This document shows positions 10,701-19,746 of a DNA stretch of 64,000 nucleotides, piece after piece. The notes beneath the pieces are model-generated. The model made no database searches. It was not told where the DNA came from and worked only from the letters and a program-made list of their open reading frames with translations. Numbering within the stretch: position 1 is the stretch's first letter; every line of letters starts with the position of its first letter. The DNA is from Diplonema japonicum (taxonomy: Eukaryota > Euglenozoa > Diplonemea > Diplonemida > Diplonemidae), in contig OZ025717.1 in the NCBI GenBank assembly GCA_964019335.1, positions 310,001 through 374,000 of the forward strand, given 5' to 3'. Made by a program: the position numbers and the translations under genes.

Positions 10701-13700
10701 AGTCGTACGCGGTGAGGAGCATCTTTTGGTTTTCCTCGGTGTGCGCGATGTTAAAGATGATGTCAAGGCATGAGGCCTGCAATAACGAGTTCTGGTTCCT
10801 CATCTTGATGAAGCCGTCCATCTGGTTCATCAGCACTTCACGTTCCTCGTAGCTGAGGCCAATCTTAGATATCTCTGAATGTGACCCGCTTTCGACCATC
10901 CCATTTTTCAGTCTGGTGTCGACCTTTATCTTTGCGCAGATTTCCATTAAGTCTTTCTCCACATCGGTGCTCAACCCTGCCGCCGACCGCAGTGTCTGCA
11001 CCACACGATCTGTTCCGCCTTCTGAAATGAAGATCTCCCTGCTTACGGGTTCTGTTGTTATGTTCGCAAGGGAACCACTTGCGTCCTTACGTACATTCAG
11101 AGAGTGATTTTCCAAGCAGTCGAAGAACAGCTGCAGCGAATTGAATTTTTGAACGAGCATGGTTACCCCACGTGCTGTCTGAGAGTAGATTTTCAACGTT
11201 GTCAATGCGGCTTGCAGCATCGACAAGTTCCTGCTCGCCACAAATGACCTCACACCCTTTGCCTCCTTCGTCGCCATTGCGCTGGCCTTTGCTGCGATTT
11301 CTACCAACAACGCCGTCAGGTTGTCATGCATTTCATAATCAGCCTCTGCAGGATCGAGCAGCATGTGTCCGATGCAATGCACGGTCATCAGCACAAGCTC
11401 GAAAGACTCCGACGCAAAGAGCGTCTCCAAAGTTTGCATAATACCCGACTCGCGTAATGCAATACGGTTCTCAGGAACCAAGGCCAAGTTGGAAAGAACG
11501 CTCAATGCGTGACGCTGCAGGGCTGCGCTAGGAGACATTGCCATCTCGATGAGCATAGTAGAGGGCACCAAGGTGAGGACCATCTTTGCATTGCTGAGGT
11601 TTTGTGATGCCGCTGCCAAGCACCGCATAGCTTGCAAAGTAAGTGCAAACCTGTCCATTTGCAGCACATAGCATAACTGCCGCACTATTGTGTCTGAAGC
11701 ACCAAGCCCGTTGTTTATGTCCGCCAACCCGCCAAGGTTCCCCAGCACAGACAGCACCTGTATGAGCAGATCGTCGTCTGTTGTGGTCAGATGTCGCACG
11801 ATCTCGTGGTGCCCATCTTGCTCCAAGAACGCTATCTTGTTTGATTCCATTCTGGAGGTCAGAATAGTAATAGCCTTTGTTGTGTTCCTCAAGACCTCCA
11901 TGTCTGTCTCCTTCAGCAGGCTCACCAACGATACCAACGCTCCGTCCTTCGCCATCACCAGCTGGTGGCTGTCGTCATTCAGCTCCGCAAGGTTCCGGAA
12001 AGCCACAGAGCACACCTTCTTAAGCTCCAGACTATCGCACTTTGCGTATCGGATCGCAAGCGGGAGGCCGCCGGAGTTCATCACCTCGTATTTTGCCTCG
12101 TTGCTCTCCAGCAGCCCTAAAGCACGTATTGCATGTATGGCCGTTTCCACTGGGCAGTTGTCTGGTTTTAGCACTTTGATGAGCGCAGCAGGGCCGCCTG
12201 CTTCAACTATGAGCCTTAAATTGTGCGTTGACATTTTACCTATGTTTGCCATTGCGGCACACGCTTCCAGATGCACCATTTCGTGTGTGCTGTGGAGGAG
12301 GAGGTCCACGAGACTTCCCACAGCATCATGCTGCACCACGGCCTTGCACGACTCCGCATGGAGTGCGAGATTTGCCACGACAGCGGTCGCATACAGTTGG
12401 CCCTCTGTGTCGTAGTCTGCACGGAGGACGTGCATCACGTGGCTCACACAGTCGATCTCGCAGATTAGCTGGCACACGTACCCGTATGTGGACAGATGGC
12501 GCAGTCCCTCAGTGCACATGGTCATCGTGACGTATCGGGCGCTGTAAGCCACATCCTCCCCTTCTGCATTGTAGAGGTGCTCGTACGTAGCGATGGCCTC
12601 CTCAGGCTCCTCGGGACCTACTCTGCTGGGGTCGTCCTTTGGAACTGGGTTGTTCGCTTTGCTACACCACTCGTATATAGTTTTCAAAGCTTCGATGGAG
12701 CCCTCTCGAATGAGGTATTCCTTCTCTTCGTCAGTCCCGCTCACGGAGCCTTGGCCACCCGACGAGATCGTTGCGATGACACGTGCGACCTCATGCCACA
12801 CCAGGGGTTCTGCCATCGCCTGCTGCAGTACCGCAAGCACAAGCTTCATCCCGTCGGTTTCGATGAACTCCAGCCGCATGGTCGCATCACGTACGCAGTT
12901 CGCTAAGGACCACAGGCCTTGTATCACGATATCGACTCTGGGCGAGAAGACTAGTGAGTATAGCATGGTAACAGCTGTCTTTGGGTCGATGGAGCTGATC
13001 AGTTGCTCTTGCTGCGAGAAGTTGGAGTACACCGACGCAACGAGCTGCACCACGACAGGGTTGGGTGCCTCTGTCCTAATCGCGTGCGCCAGCCTGAACA
13101 TCACCCCTTGCGGGCCGATGATGTCTCGCACCTCTGATTCCTTGCTCAAATTGGCCAACAAGCGGAGTGCCGAGCATCGTATCTGCCCCCACAATGTGGT
13201 TACGAAGCAGAGTCCAATGATAGGGAGCACCCCTTGTTTGATGATGGCCTGTCTGCCTGAAGGGCGCTCTGACAATGCAGTCAAAGCACGCAAGGATGCA
13301 AGCTGTACTCGAGGTATTGGATAGTTAAGAAGCGATATAAACTCAGGGATCCCACCGGTGCCCTTCTTTTCGGATCTTTCGACTTCGTTTCTGCAAGGGT
13401 CCTCGGTCAGCAGGTTAGCAAGGACGGACACAAGGAGCTCTTGTATGATGGGATCCAGGTTGCAAACATCAAGCAGGATTTCAACAAGGTCTTCAAGCAA
13501 CCGTTTCCCAACTGCCCTCTTGAGCCCTCGGTCGGTTGTTCGTGTCATTGTGTTGCACACTTTAAACCCTGCAACACGTACTTCAAACTGTCTGCTCCCC
13601 AACAACGCAAGGAGCTCGTTGACGTGCTGGCTCTCCGCAAGCACTGCATGGCACGTCCTGCAAAACTCTCTCTCGTGACAGTATCCCTCTACCTTATTCA

Positions 13701-13803
13701 ACGCAGCCGACCTCTGCTTGGGTGTGTTCTGTGGGTTAGTTGCCACGCTCATTAGCATATTGATGCTGCCCACCAGGTTCGTCTTCGTTATAGTGAGCCC
13801 CAT
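7705..13803 (-). CDS. Giant armadillo/HEAT-repeat protein (2032 residues)
   Basis: An intronless frame of 2032 residues built almost entirely of armadillo-type helical repeats. Typical pieces are CSALRLLANLSKESEVRDII, LYATAVVANLALHAESCKAV and VLSNLALVPENRIALRESG; I judge more than 30 repeats over the whole length. Such solenoids are scaffolds for protein-protein contacts; no enzymatic domain is visible. The N-terminus MGLTITK has Gly2 and Thr6-Lys7 and fits an N-myristoylation signal, which would put the scaffold on membranes. Cys-rich spots (for example EFCRTCHAV near residue 48) do not form an obvious zinc site. It ends TTYYCPSF. Intron absence over 6 kb contrasts with the spliced neighbours. 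Orthology is unknown. Confidence 0.8.
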   Translation of the reverse strand: MGLTITKTNLVGSINMLMSVATNPQNTPKQRSAALNKVEGYCHEREFCRTCHAVLAESQHVNELLALLGSRQFEVRVAGFKVCNTMTRTTDRGLKRAVGKRLLEDLVEILLDVCNLDPIIQELLVSVLANLLTEDPCRNEVERSEKKGTGGIPEFISLLNYPIPRVQLASLRALTALSERPSGRQAIIKQGVLPIIGLCFVTTLWGQIRCSALRLLANLSKESEVRDIIGPQGVMFRLAHAIRTEAPNPVVVQLVASVYSNFSQQEQLISSIDPKTAVTMLYSLVFSPRVDIVIQGLWSLANCVRDATMRLEFIETDGMKLVLAVLQQAMAEPLVWHEVARVIATISSGGQGSVSGTDEEKEYLIREGSIEALKTIYEWCSKANNPVPKDDPSRVGPEEPEEAIATYEHLYNAEGEDVAYSARYVTMTMCTEGLRHLSTYGYVCQLICEIDCVSHVMHVLRADYDTEGQLYATAVVANLALHAESCKAVVQHDAVGSLVDLLLHSTHEMVHLEACAAMANIGKMSTHNLRLIVEAGGPAALIKVLKPDNCPVETAIHAIRALGLLESNEAKYEVMNSGGLPLAIRYAKCDSLELKKVCSVAFRNLAELNDDSHQLVMAKDGALVSLVSLLKETDMEVLRNTTKAITILTSRMESNKIAFLEQDGHHEIVRHLTTTDDDLLIQVLSVLGNLGGLADINNGLGASDTIVRQLCYVLQMDRFALTLQAMRCLAAASQNLSNAKMVLTLVPSTMLIEMAMSPSAALQRHALSVLSNLALVPENRIALRESGIMQTLETLFASESFELVLMTVHCIGHMLLDPAEADYEMHDNLTALLVEIAAKASAMATKEAKGVRSFVASRNLSMLQAALTTLKIYSQTARGVTMLVQKFNSLQLFFDCLENHSLNVRKDASGSLANITTEPVSREIFISEGGTDRVVQTLRSAAGLSTDVEKDLMEICAKIKVDTRLKNGMVESGSHSEISKIGLSYEEREVLMNQMDGFIKMRNQNSLLQASCLDIIFNIAHTEENQKMLLTAYDWNVFMQPFDVPTVECQTSAAKTCFKMLQCSTALHNFIDLKGVSKLLRALELEDPVAKQLAAHGLGQLSNTDPHAFRRAILDEGGVGMIMGLTGSTHHNMRAQAFSAVAQLCTNKELGEVFVAQNVLQSVQIFSTRCRYEVTTYLSLVQAVGNLTNNEAIRWKVLEKGGASLLFRSLTHPHLSVIKCAASIFTRLLSPEIDVREGLARCKMSPAIVECINMVYDQEVLHDVLRTLAYMSEREAYAEKVGTPALIETLFMLTDDKEREREISERKETSEAKLRSAIAEGRIDPQEEPSIPEVVKPNKGLSDGVAAAALLCAKNLLALPNLMTHVIGSKTILQRIVRSAVEKSALERINLSVAVTQRVLTRSSVHKDLVEEGLLVKLSFLTKVQHTETRLAVAECYKTLSDGLAETFTGSKICKGIRTLLSSTVREVQECCCIILINILKAGLFEIASYSIMSELLLYVEADCEPLQIKALEVVRLLCVVFMKWFESPILKEKELACTQCEPAVPKVMSAYRRSLQRSRLAIHALHTLSSLLACCPNFMCKLIDGIMVLDLKRAATQKVLPSLTPPPRLVHGRAALDVADYVKKGKCFPWDLCDAPVTVQAARALCFMSSAGHTTGMTCMVNVLKTLTVEDMIKTAYNTYTEGGDIRTVVLLMRTAANCVVRGTQKYQLADDKTGLLKLAFLLCSHASPYVVHPAIFTLARAAEEPAGHNRMLAMASFEVLARICKDYLLALKETDTVVNGMIKKLDTGPTLLISEVVIDVCRLMSNLSDGGNAATRSLKEADSLLRDLYLLIPKQLPLDARVHVSAVLCTLDVSPPDSILGISASFADFIDASRDRIDNNRVLKGVIGLCTLCRDPLNHQELVQEGGISALCTALRNPVPTVFKAACWGLCYMSMGGCRDTYDPVSRDKTAKERAKQADVRLSNIVAIHKLILEEGIGPAVKMALGSKQTDCQKVACKLISILLRTPETSKHLVQNGFGRVLTTYYCPSF

Positions 13804-14086
13804 CCTCCCTGACTATGTGCTCAAGCATTAGCAATTTAAAGAGAAATAAAATGGAAGGTACGGATTGGTGATTTACAATGTGGAGATAACCCGGGTGCAG
13901 AAACACCTTTTGGTCCCTTTTTTTTTCTTCTTGTTCTTCTTTTTTTTTTTTTTTTAAATTTCCTCGAAAAAAGTTCGTTCTCCACATGTAATCTTTATGT
14001 AAATAAAGGACTGCATTGGGTTCCGCTAAAGAAAGGGACAACTATTTTTCTTCTTCTTTTTTTTTTTCTTCTTTTTCTGTTCACGT

Positions 14087-15691
14087 TCACCAGCTGATTG
14101 CTGCTGGAGAATGCCTGATTGAGAGAACCCTTTCCATGTCGGTGGGCCCCACACGGCCACCGGCCACTGAGGCAAGATAGGTGTAATCTTCTTCAGTGAG
14201 GTTGGCTCCGACACGGAGGAGCAAGTGTTTTGTGACACCGGAGCGGTCAACCTCGATTGGCTGTAGTGAAGAGAAAAAAAGAAATTGGTTTATTCTGCTT
14301 TTTTTATTCTTATCACACCTTCCCTTCACCTGGGGTCAGGTCCCGTGCTATGTTTAAGAAGATAGCTTTCGAGACGATGGGTTTGCCGCAAAACTTGAGG
14401 ATGACATCATTGCGTCTGACACCTGCCTTTCCTGCAGGGGAGCTTGCCTTCACCGTCACTACCTTTACAACCACTGTGCCATATGGGTCAGCGAAGTCGG
14501 CGATGGCCATCCCCAACCCCCCGCGACACCCTTCAAGTAACTCCTTTGCTTTCGTTATAATCCCGCTCACATTCTCTTCGGTGGCAGGGGGTGTTTCAAC
14601 CACCGACGCTTCCTCCTGCGGTGGTGCAACTGGATTATTATCATTGTCCAGGAACACTGCCCGCCGCATGGCCGGCGTCTCGCCCTTATTGTCTGTGGCG
14701 TCTACCTTTGCAGGCATTGCAGGCAGCTCATCGTCCTCGACAAGTCGCTTTTCCTGCGACTCGTTCAAAGGCACGATATCCGTCCCCCTCAAGAATTCGG
14801 AGAGCGGGGTCAGAACGGGCTCCGAAACGAGCGCTTTTCCAGAGTTCTTCTGTTGACTTCGATTCAACGGTTGTGCTTGGTTCACCTTGTCCGTCTGGGT
14901 GAGGGTGAGGGTGAGGGTGGGGTACATACCTTTCCGCACTTCTTGCATCTCCCATCCTCCAGCACGCACGGTTTAGGTGTCTCGCCGGGCTTCATAACAG
15001 GGCACGGTGTGTTGAAGCCACCACAGACTCTGCATTGCCCGCTGGAGTACTCGCATGGTTGGGCAAGGATGTTCCCTGTGTTATCTTTAGGGGATGCAGG
15101 GCAGAATGTTCCCGCGATGCGACCGTTCTGGAAAAGCCCAGCGTACTTCACGGAGCCAGTGGGGGTGGACCAGGTGAGGGTTCCTTGCCCGTGGATGAGG
15201 TCGTCCGACCACTGCCCGATGTAGATGTCGCTGGAAGGGAAGTCAAAGCGGCCTTTGCCTTGTTTTTTGTCGAGGACCCAGTAGCCTTCATAGACACCAC
15301 CTGTGGCGTAGCGATACCTGCCGTAGCCGTCGCGCTTGTTGCCGCGAAAGGAGCCCTGGTACTCTTCGCCAGTGTCGCCGCCATAGAGCATCTTCCCCTT
15401 CCCTGTTCTCTGGCCGTCGACCCAGTCACCGGTGTACACATCACCGTTTAGCAGCTTGTAGGTCCCGTTGCCGTGTCGGATCGCCATCTTGAACTCCCCG
15501 TCGTACTGGCATCCATTGGCATATGTGTACACCCCTCGTCCGTGGATTTTCCCCTCAAACCACGACCCTTGGTACACATCGCCGTTGGCATACACCTGCG
15601 TTCCTCGTCCATGCTGCCTCCCATCTTTCGTCTCACCCACATACCCGCAACGCAGCTGCGGTACTTTCTGAGGGTTCACAGCACCCAACAT
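14087..15691 (-). CDS. MORN-repeat / Cys-rich / PDZ fusion protein, three exons
   Basis: Exons are 15691-14930, 14894-14319 and 14260-14087, giving 503 residues. Introns are 35 bases (GTATGT...CACCCAG) and 58 bases (GTGTGA...CACTACAG), both phase 0. Residues ~15-190 carry eight MORN repeats of the type YxGxWxxGxxHGxG (for example YQGSWFEGKIHGRG). MORN arrays bind membranes or scaffold cytoskeletal structures. A Cys-rich linker follows (paired CxxC at CRVCGG and CKKCGK). A low-complexity acidic linker leads to a PDZ domain (GLGMAIADF... VKASSPAGKAGVRRNDVILK) that crosses the second intron; exon 3 completes it. The start is the first ATG, with an upstream TTTATTGCAG acceptor-like site. Without splicing the frame would stop soon after the Cys-rich part, hiding the PDZ half. 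Confidence 0.75.
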
Positions 15692-16218
15692 GCGCTACTC
15701 CCGTGGTATCATTACTTCAGTAGGAGCGAGCTGAGTGGCCTGCAATAAATGTGAACAGTTAAAATGGAAAATAAGGCGGAAATTATATGTATAAAAAAAA
15801 GAAAAAAAGGGGGAGGGCGGAAAAGTACTTTTTTTTCTTCGGAAAATGGCCAATTTCTTTTTCTTTTTTTTCAAACGAAAAAAAAAAAAGGTGAAGGATA
15901 TTTCAATAGCAAAGAAAAGGTATGCCGAAAGATATGAGCGGAAGAAACAAGAATAGACACACCTTCCATCACCCTCTTGTTCCTCCTCCTTGACAGTTTT
16001 CTTTAAAAGTCGAGCGTTGTCTGACCCATTGAAGAAAAAGAAGGAGGGAAAAGCAAAGAAGAAGATGGAGACAGACCCTCCGACTTACAGGGTGGTGGTC
16101 AAGGAAAAAGGCAACCATAAGCTTTTCCTCATCGAATGTTTTCTTTAAATGTCGAACGTTGTCTGACCCATTGATTTAAAGAAAAAAAGGAAGGGAAGAA
16201 GAAGATGGAGCCAAACCC
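15692..16218. repeat. Degenerate duplicated segment 3' of the 186-residue gene
   Basis: This spacer holds pieces that recur at 20.1-20.65 kb: a TTCAGTAGGAGCGAGCTG segment, an ATGGCCAATTTC segment, and a motif around GTTTTCTTTAAA followed by TCGA-CGTTGTCTGACCCATTGA. The motif occurs at about 15996, 16137, 19749, 20171 and 20567. At about 16060-16130 lies a decayed copy of the last ~75 bases of the downstream end of the membrane-protein gene. It is the debris of repeated unequal duplication. Confidence 0.6.
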
Positions 16219-16779
16219 TCAGTCCATCCGATTGACAGGGTGGTGGTTAAGGGAAAAGGCAACCACAAGCTTCCCCAGGAACAACACAGAAAGGGTTTCA
16301 AACCACTTCGGAAGCCCCAAGGCAGGGAAGGCGACAAGCCCTGTGAAGAAGGAGGTACCCGCGATCACTGGGTGCAGGGAGGACCCTCTGAGGGCGTTCA
16401 CAAGCAGCGAGGAGCCGATGGTGTACGCTGACACAAAGGCGGTGGCTTTGAGGGAGATGTTCATCAGGGCGGCCACAATGAGGAGGTGGAAGTGCACCAA
16501 GTAGAAGTGCACCCTCGCAGAATACTTCTCTGCCTCAGGGCCGATGAAGTAGCGGTCGTTCGTGCCCTTCGTAAAGTTCCCGATGGCCCCCGCAAGGATG
16601 TCCCCAATCACCATCAGGGCCGCGTTGCACTTCCACCCCCCTGCCTGCAGAGACGGGACATCCGACCTCAGGTACCACGTCCCGAGAGTCGTGAAGCCCA
16701 CCACCATCGCAAGGTCGGACACAGACTGGCGCTCGCCCAAGAACTCCTGCAAGAAAAACGGAATGCTGACAAGTGTCAT
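16219..16779 (-). CDS. Polytopic membrane protein, 186 residues, copy A
   Basis: A 186-residue frame starting MTLVSIPFFLQ at 16779, with four to five predicted membrane segments (about residues 20-40, 45-70, 90-130, 135-160, 160-180). A His-rich stretch (VHFYLVHFH) lies at the start of a central membrane helix. The family is unknown to me. The protein is identical to copy B at 20648 except for Asn instead of Ser near the C-terminus (HPVNRMD versus HPVSRMD). The reading frame stays open upstream only through a poly(A)-encoded Lys run, so I chose the ATG that directly follows 19 encoded A residues and matches copy B. The two copies bracket the three MAPEG-like genes. Confidence 0.75.
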   Translation of the reverse strand: MTLVSIPFFLQEFLGERQSVSDLAMVVGFTTLGTWYLRSDVPSLQAGGWKCNAALMVIGDILAGAIGNFTKGTNDRYFIGPEAEKYSARVHFYLVHFHLLIVAALMNISLKATAFVSAYTIGSSLLVNALRGSSLHPVIAGTSFFTGLVAFPALGLPKWFETLSVLFLGKLVVAFSLNHHPVNRMD

Positions 16780-17277
16780 TTTTTTTTTTTTTTTTTTTCG
16801 TAATGAAGTGTAAAAGAAGAACCTTGTGTGAGGGTAAATATTCCGAGAGACTGCTGTTTCATGAACAATAAGAAGAAGAAACAAAATAAAGAATTCGGAA
16901 CAAGCCCAAAAGATAAATTGTATATTTTTTCAGGATTTGCGCTCACCAACTCAGTTTTACAGTCCTCACAAATTCAAAATGGCAAAAGGTAAAGGAAACA
17001 AGTACGGGGAGGGGAGGGGAGGGGGTTGCTAAAGATCTCTTCATCTATTGGGGACCAAAATCTAACTGACACTTCCACCTCCCACCTTTTCCTTCCCCTT
17101 CCTCTTTTATCGGTCCTCTTGAAACAAACAATAAACCTCCCCACTAGAAAACAAGCAATTGTTTCCCACAGTTAGGTGTGTGGGGGCTCAATCTTTCACA
17201 ACCTTTTATTAATAATAAATAATTATTTTTTCATTATAGCTCACTTAGAGGTGAGGAGGACTCCCCCTCTGTGTAGC
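16780..17277. other. Spacer between copy A and the first MAPEG-like gene
   Basis: About 500 bases of AT-rich sequence with G and C tracts. It contains degraded relatives of the spacers between the later MAPEG-like copies (CTTCATCTATTGGGGACC, with similar text at about 17938 and 18885). I see no gene. Confidence 0.45.
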
Positions 17278-17718
17278 TCAGTTCCTAACGAGTTCAACAC
17301 CACCGAAGATGGTCATCATGAGCCCAGCAACGAAAGAGAAGGCCCTGTAGGGCTGGACACCAAGGAGGTAGGAGAAGGCTTGAATGTAACGGGCAACAAC
17401 GAAGGCCCAGATGATCTTGATGTGCTGCTCGGTGGGGGTTTTCGTGAGACCGATCATCAGGTAGATCGCAAAGAAGATGGACTCGTTCTCGAGGGAGTTG
17501 GACACCACACCATGGAGACGGGGGATGCTGATGGAGGGCCCAAAGGCACCAAGGAGGTATGTGAAGCATGTCCCGATCACAGGGTGGATCTGGGTGTCCT
17601 CATTTGTCTTGAAGGAGTTCTCGATGAACCTCGTCCTCACAGTCAGAAGGTGTGTCACGCACATCTTCAGCCCGAGGAGCCCCGTCGCCTTGCCAAGGGT
17701 GTTCATGTAGTCCGACAT
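17278..17718 (-). CDS. MAPEG / microsomal glutathione transferase-like protein, copy 1
   Basis: A 146-residue protein with four membrane helices and the MAPEG signature RLHGVVSNSLEN at residues 67-78 (compare the R-x-H...N-x-x-EN pattern of MGST1), followed by VVARYIQAFSYLLGVQPYRA at 107-126. Enzymes of this family conjugate or reduce lipid-like electrophiles and peroxides with glutathione in internal membranes; length fits MGST1 (about 150). The three copies at 17278, 18221 and 19130 encode identical proteins and differ at a few synonymous sites. The sense strand upstream reads TTCTTTACTAACTAATTAAAAG then AAA before ATG (19 of these bases include a textbook TACTAAC branch-point motif followed by AG), suggesting a splice acceptor. 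Confidence 0.8.
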   Translation of the reverse strand: MSDYMNTLGKATGLLGLKMCVTHLLTVRTRFIENSFKTNEDTQIHPVIGTCFTYLLGAFGPSISIPRLHGVVSNSLENESIFFAIYLMIGLTKTPTEQHIKIIWAFVVARYIQAFSYLLGVQPYRAFSFVAGLMMTIFGGVELVRN

Positions 17719-18220
17719 TTTCTTTTAATTAGTTAGTAAAGAAGGAACTGTGTGCTGTGGGGATAAATATGTCCAAGGGGCAAATACAAAGAAGAATAAA
17801 TTTTTTTTTTTAAAAGGACATACCCAAAAGATAGAGGTTTTGGGATTTAGCACCAGCTATGTTTTTGTAAACCCTACAAAAATTCGGAATGGGAAAGGAT
17901 AAAAGGAAAACGAGGAGGAGGGTTTGGTAAAGGTTCCTTCATCTGGGGACCTTACCCACACCTCCGTTCCCCTCCCCTGTTTTCCTCCCTTCCCAATATA
18001 TATATATATATATATATATAAAGCACCTCCCACACGGGAATCTAACCCACGCCTTTGCTTCTCCCGTTTATTTTTTGTTTTTTTTATCGGGTCCCCTTGT
18101 AACAAATAAAAAATTTTTTCTTCTTTTATCGGGGACCCTAAAAACAAGTAAGAATAACCCCCATTTGAAAAAAACTAGTTTTAACACTTAGAGGTGAGGA
18201 GGACTCCCCCTCTGTGTAGC
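17719..18220. repeat. Duplicated spacer with (TA)n microsatellite
   Basis: This spacer is repeated with modest divergence at 18662-19129 (shared AAACCCTACAAA, AATTCGGAATGGGAAAGGA and CACCTCCCACACGGGAATCT segments). A (TA)n tract occupies about 17996-18021. It marks the unit of the tandem gene duplication (about 0.9 kb). Confidence 0.6.
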
Positions 18221-18661
18221 TCAGTTCCTAACGAGTTCAACACCACCGAAGATGGTCATCATGAGCCCAGCAACGAAGGAGAAGGCCCTGTAGGGCTGGA
18301 CACCAAGGAGGTAGGAGAAGGCTTGAATGTAACGAGCAACAACGAAGGCCCAGATGATCTTGATGTGCTGCTCGGTGGGGGTTTTCGTGAGACCGATCAT
18401 CAGGTAGATCGCAAAGAAGATGGACTCGTTCTCGAGAGAGTTGGACACCACACCGTGGAGACGGGGGATGCTGATGGAGGGCCCAAAGGCACCAAGGAGG
18501 TATGTGAAGCATGTCCCGATCACAGGGTGGATCTGGGTGTCCTCATTTGTCTTGAAGGAGTTCTCGATGAACCTCGTCCTCACAGTCAGAAGGTGTGTCA
18601 CGCACATCTTCAGCCCGAGGAGCCCCGTCGCCTTGCCAAGGGTGTTCATGTAGTCCGACAT
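18221..18661 (-). CDS. MAPEG / microsomal glutathione transferase-like protein, copy 2
   Basis: Protein identical to copy 1 (146 residues, four membrane helices, MAPEG motif at 67-78). DNA differences from copy 1 are synonymous (for example gggagt/agagagt-type changes in the Leu-Glu-Asn region). Its 5' flank, including the TACTAAC...AAAAG stretch before ATG, matches copy 1 closely, and about 45 bases of 3' flank are shared by all three copies. This indicates recent duplication or gene conversion together with strong purifying selection. Confidence 0.8.
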   Translation of the reverse strand: MSDYMNTLGKATGLLGLKMCVTHLLTVRTRFIENSFKTNEDTQIHPVIGTCFTYLLGAFGPSISIPRLHGVVSNSLENESIFFAIYLMIGLTKTPTEQHIKIIWAFVVARYIQAFSYLLGVQPYRAFSFVAGLMMTIFGGVELVRN

Positions 18662-19129
18662 TTTCTTTTAATTAGTTAGTAAAGAAGGAACTGTGTGCTG
18701 TGGGGAGAAAAAAATAGACAGCCTACTTTATGAAAAACAAAGAAGAATAAGGACAAACCCAAAAGATAGAGGTTTCGGGATTTGCGAGTGCTCACCGGCT
18801 CAGTTTTTGTAAACCCTACAAAGAATTCGGAATGGGAAAGGACAAAAGGAAAACAAGAAGGGGAAGGGGTTTTGTTAAGGTTCCTTCATCTATTGGGGAC
18901 CTTACCCACACCTCCGCTCCCCCCCTGTTTTCCTCCCTTCCCAATATATAAAAAAAGAAAGCACCTCCCACACGGGAATCTAACCCATGCCTTCGCTTCT
19001 CAGCAGCTAACAAATAAAAAAATTGTTTCTTCTTTTTATCGGGGGCCCTAAAAACAAGTAAGAATAACCCCCATTTGAAAAAACTATTTCCAACACTTAG
19101 AGGTGAGGAGGACTCCCCCTCTGTGTAGC
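18662..19129. repeat. Second copy of the duplicated MAPEG spacer
   Basis: Related to 17719-18220, with a shortened TA tract near 18942 and a few indels. No gene is seen. Confidence 0.55.
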
Positions 19130-19570
19130 TCAGTTCCTAACGAGTTCAACACCACCGAAGATGGTCATCATGAGCCCAGCAACGAAAGAGAAGGCCCTGT
19201 AGGGCTGGACACCAAGGAGGTAGGAGAAGGCTTGAATGTAACGGGCAACAACGAAGGCCCAGATGATCTTGATGTGCTGCTCGGTGGGGGTTTTCGTGAG
19301 ACCGATCATCAGGTAGATCGCAAAGAAGATGGACTCGTTCTCGAGAGAGTTGGACACTACACCGTGGAGACGGGGGATGCTGATGGAGGGCCCAAAGGCA
19401 CCAAGGAGGTATGTGAAGCATGTCCCGATCACAGGGTGGATCTGGGTGTCCTCATTTGTCTTGAAGGAGTTCTCGATGAACCTCGTCCTCACAGTCAGAA
19501 GGTGTGTCACGCACATCTTCAGCCCGAGGAGCCCCGTCGCCTTGCCAAGGGTGTTCATGTAGTCCGACAT
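19130..19570 (-). CDS. MAPEG / microsomal glutathione transferase-like protein, copy 3
   Basis: Protein identical to copies 1 and 2. The frame stays open for 43 codons upstream, but the first ATG shared with the other copies is at 19570. Unlike copies 1 and 2, the 5' flank diverges right at the start codon: instead of the TACTAAC-type sequence, this copy has an A-rich leader (runs of A broken by G) directly before ATG. The 3' flank is still shared. The copy therefore has a different leader and may be expressed differently. Confidence 0.8.
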   Translation of the reverse strand: MSDYMNTLGKATGLLGLKMCVTHLLTVRTRFIENSFKTNEDTQIHPVIGTCFTYLLGAFGPSISIPRLHGVVSNSLENESIFFAIYLMIGLTKTPTEQHIKIIWAFVVARYIQAFSYLLGVQPYRAFSFVAGLMMTIFGGVELVRN

Positions 19571-19708
19571 TTTTCTTTCTTTTTTTCTTTTTTTTTTTCC
19601 TTTGTTAAAATTCAGTGTGAATACATTATGTTTTTTAATCTGTGGGGGGGGGGGGAGAAAATTCGATGAAACTCCAGTGTGCAGGGGAGAGTAAAACAAA
19701 ACTGCTCC

Positions 19709-19746
<38 letters not shown>

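Noticed and set aside
17270-17300. tRNA-like box A (TAGCTCAGTT) and box B (GTTCAACACC) at the 3' end of each MAPEG gene
   Set aside because: The boxes are only about 16 bases apart and overlap the coding end; coincidence.
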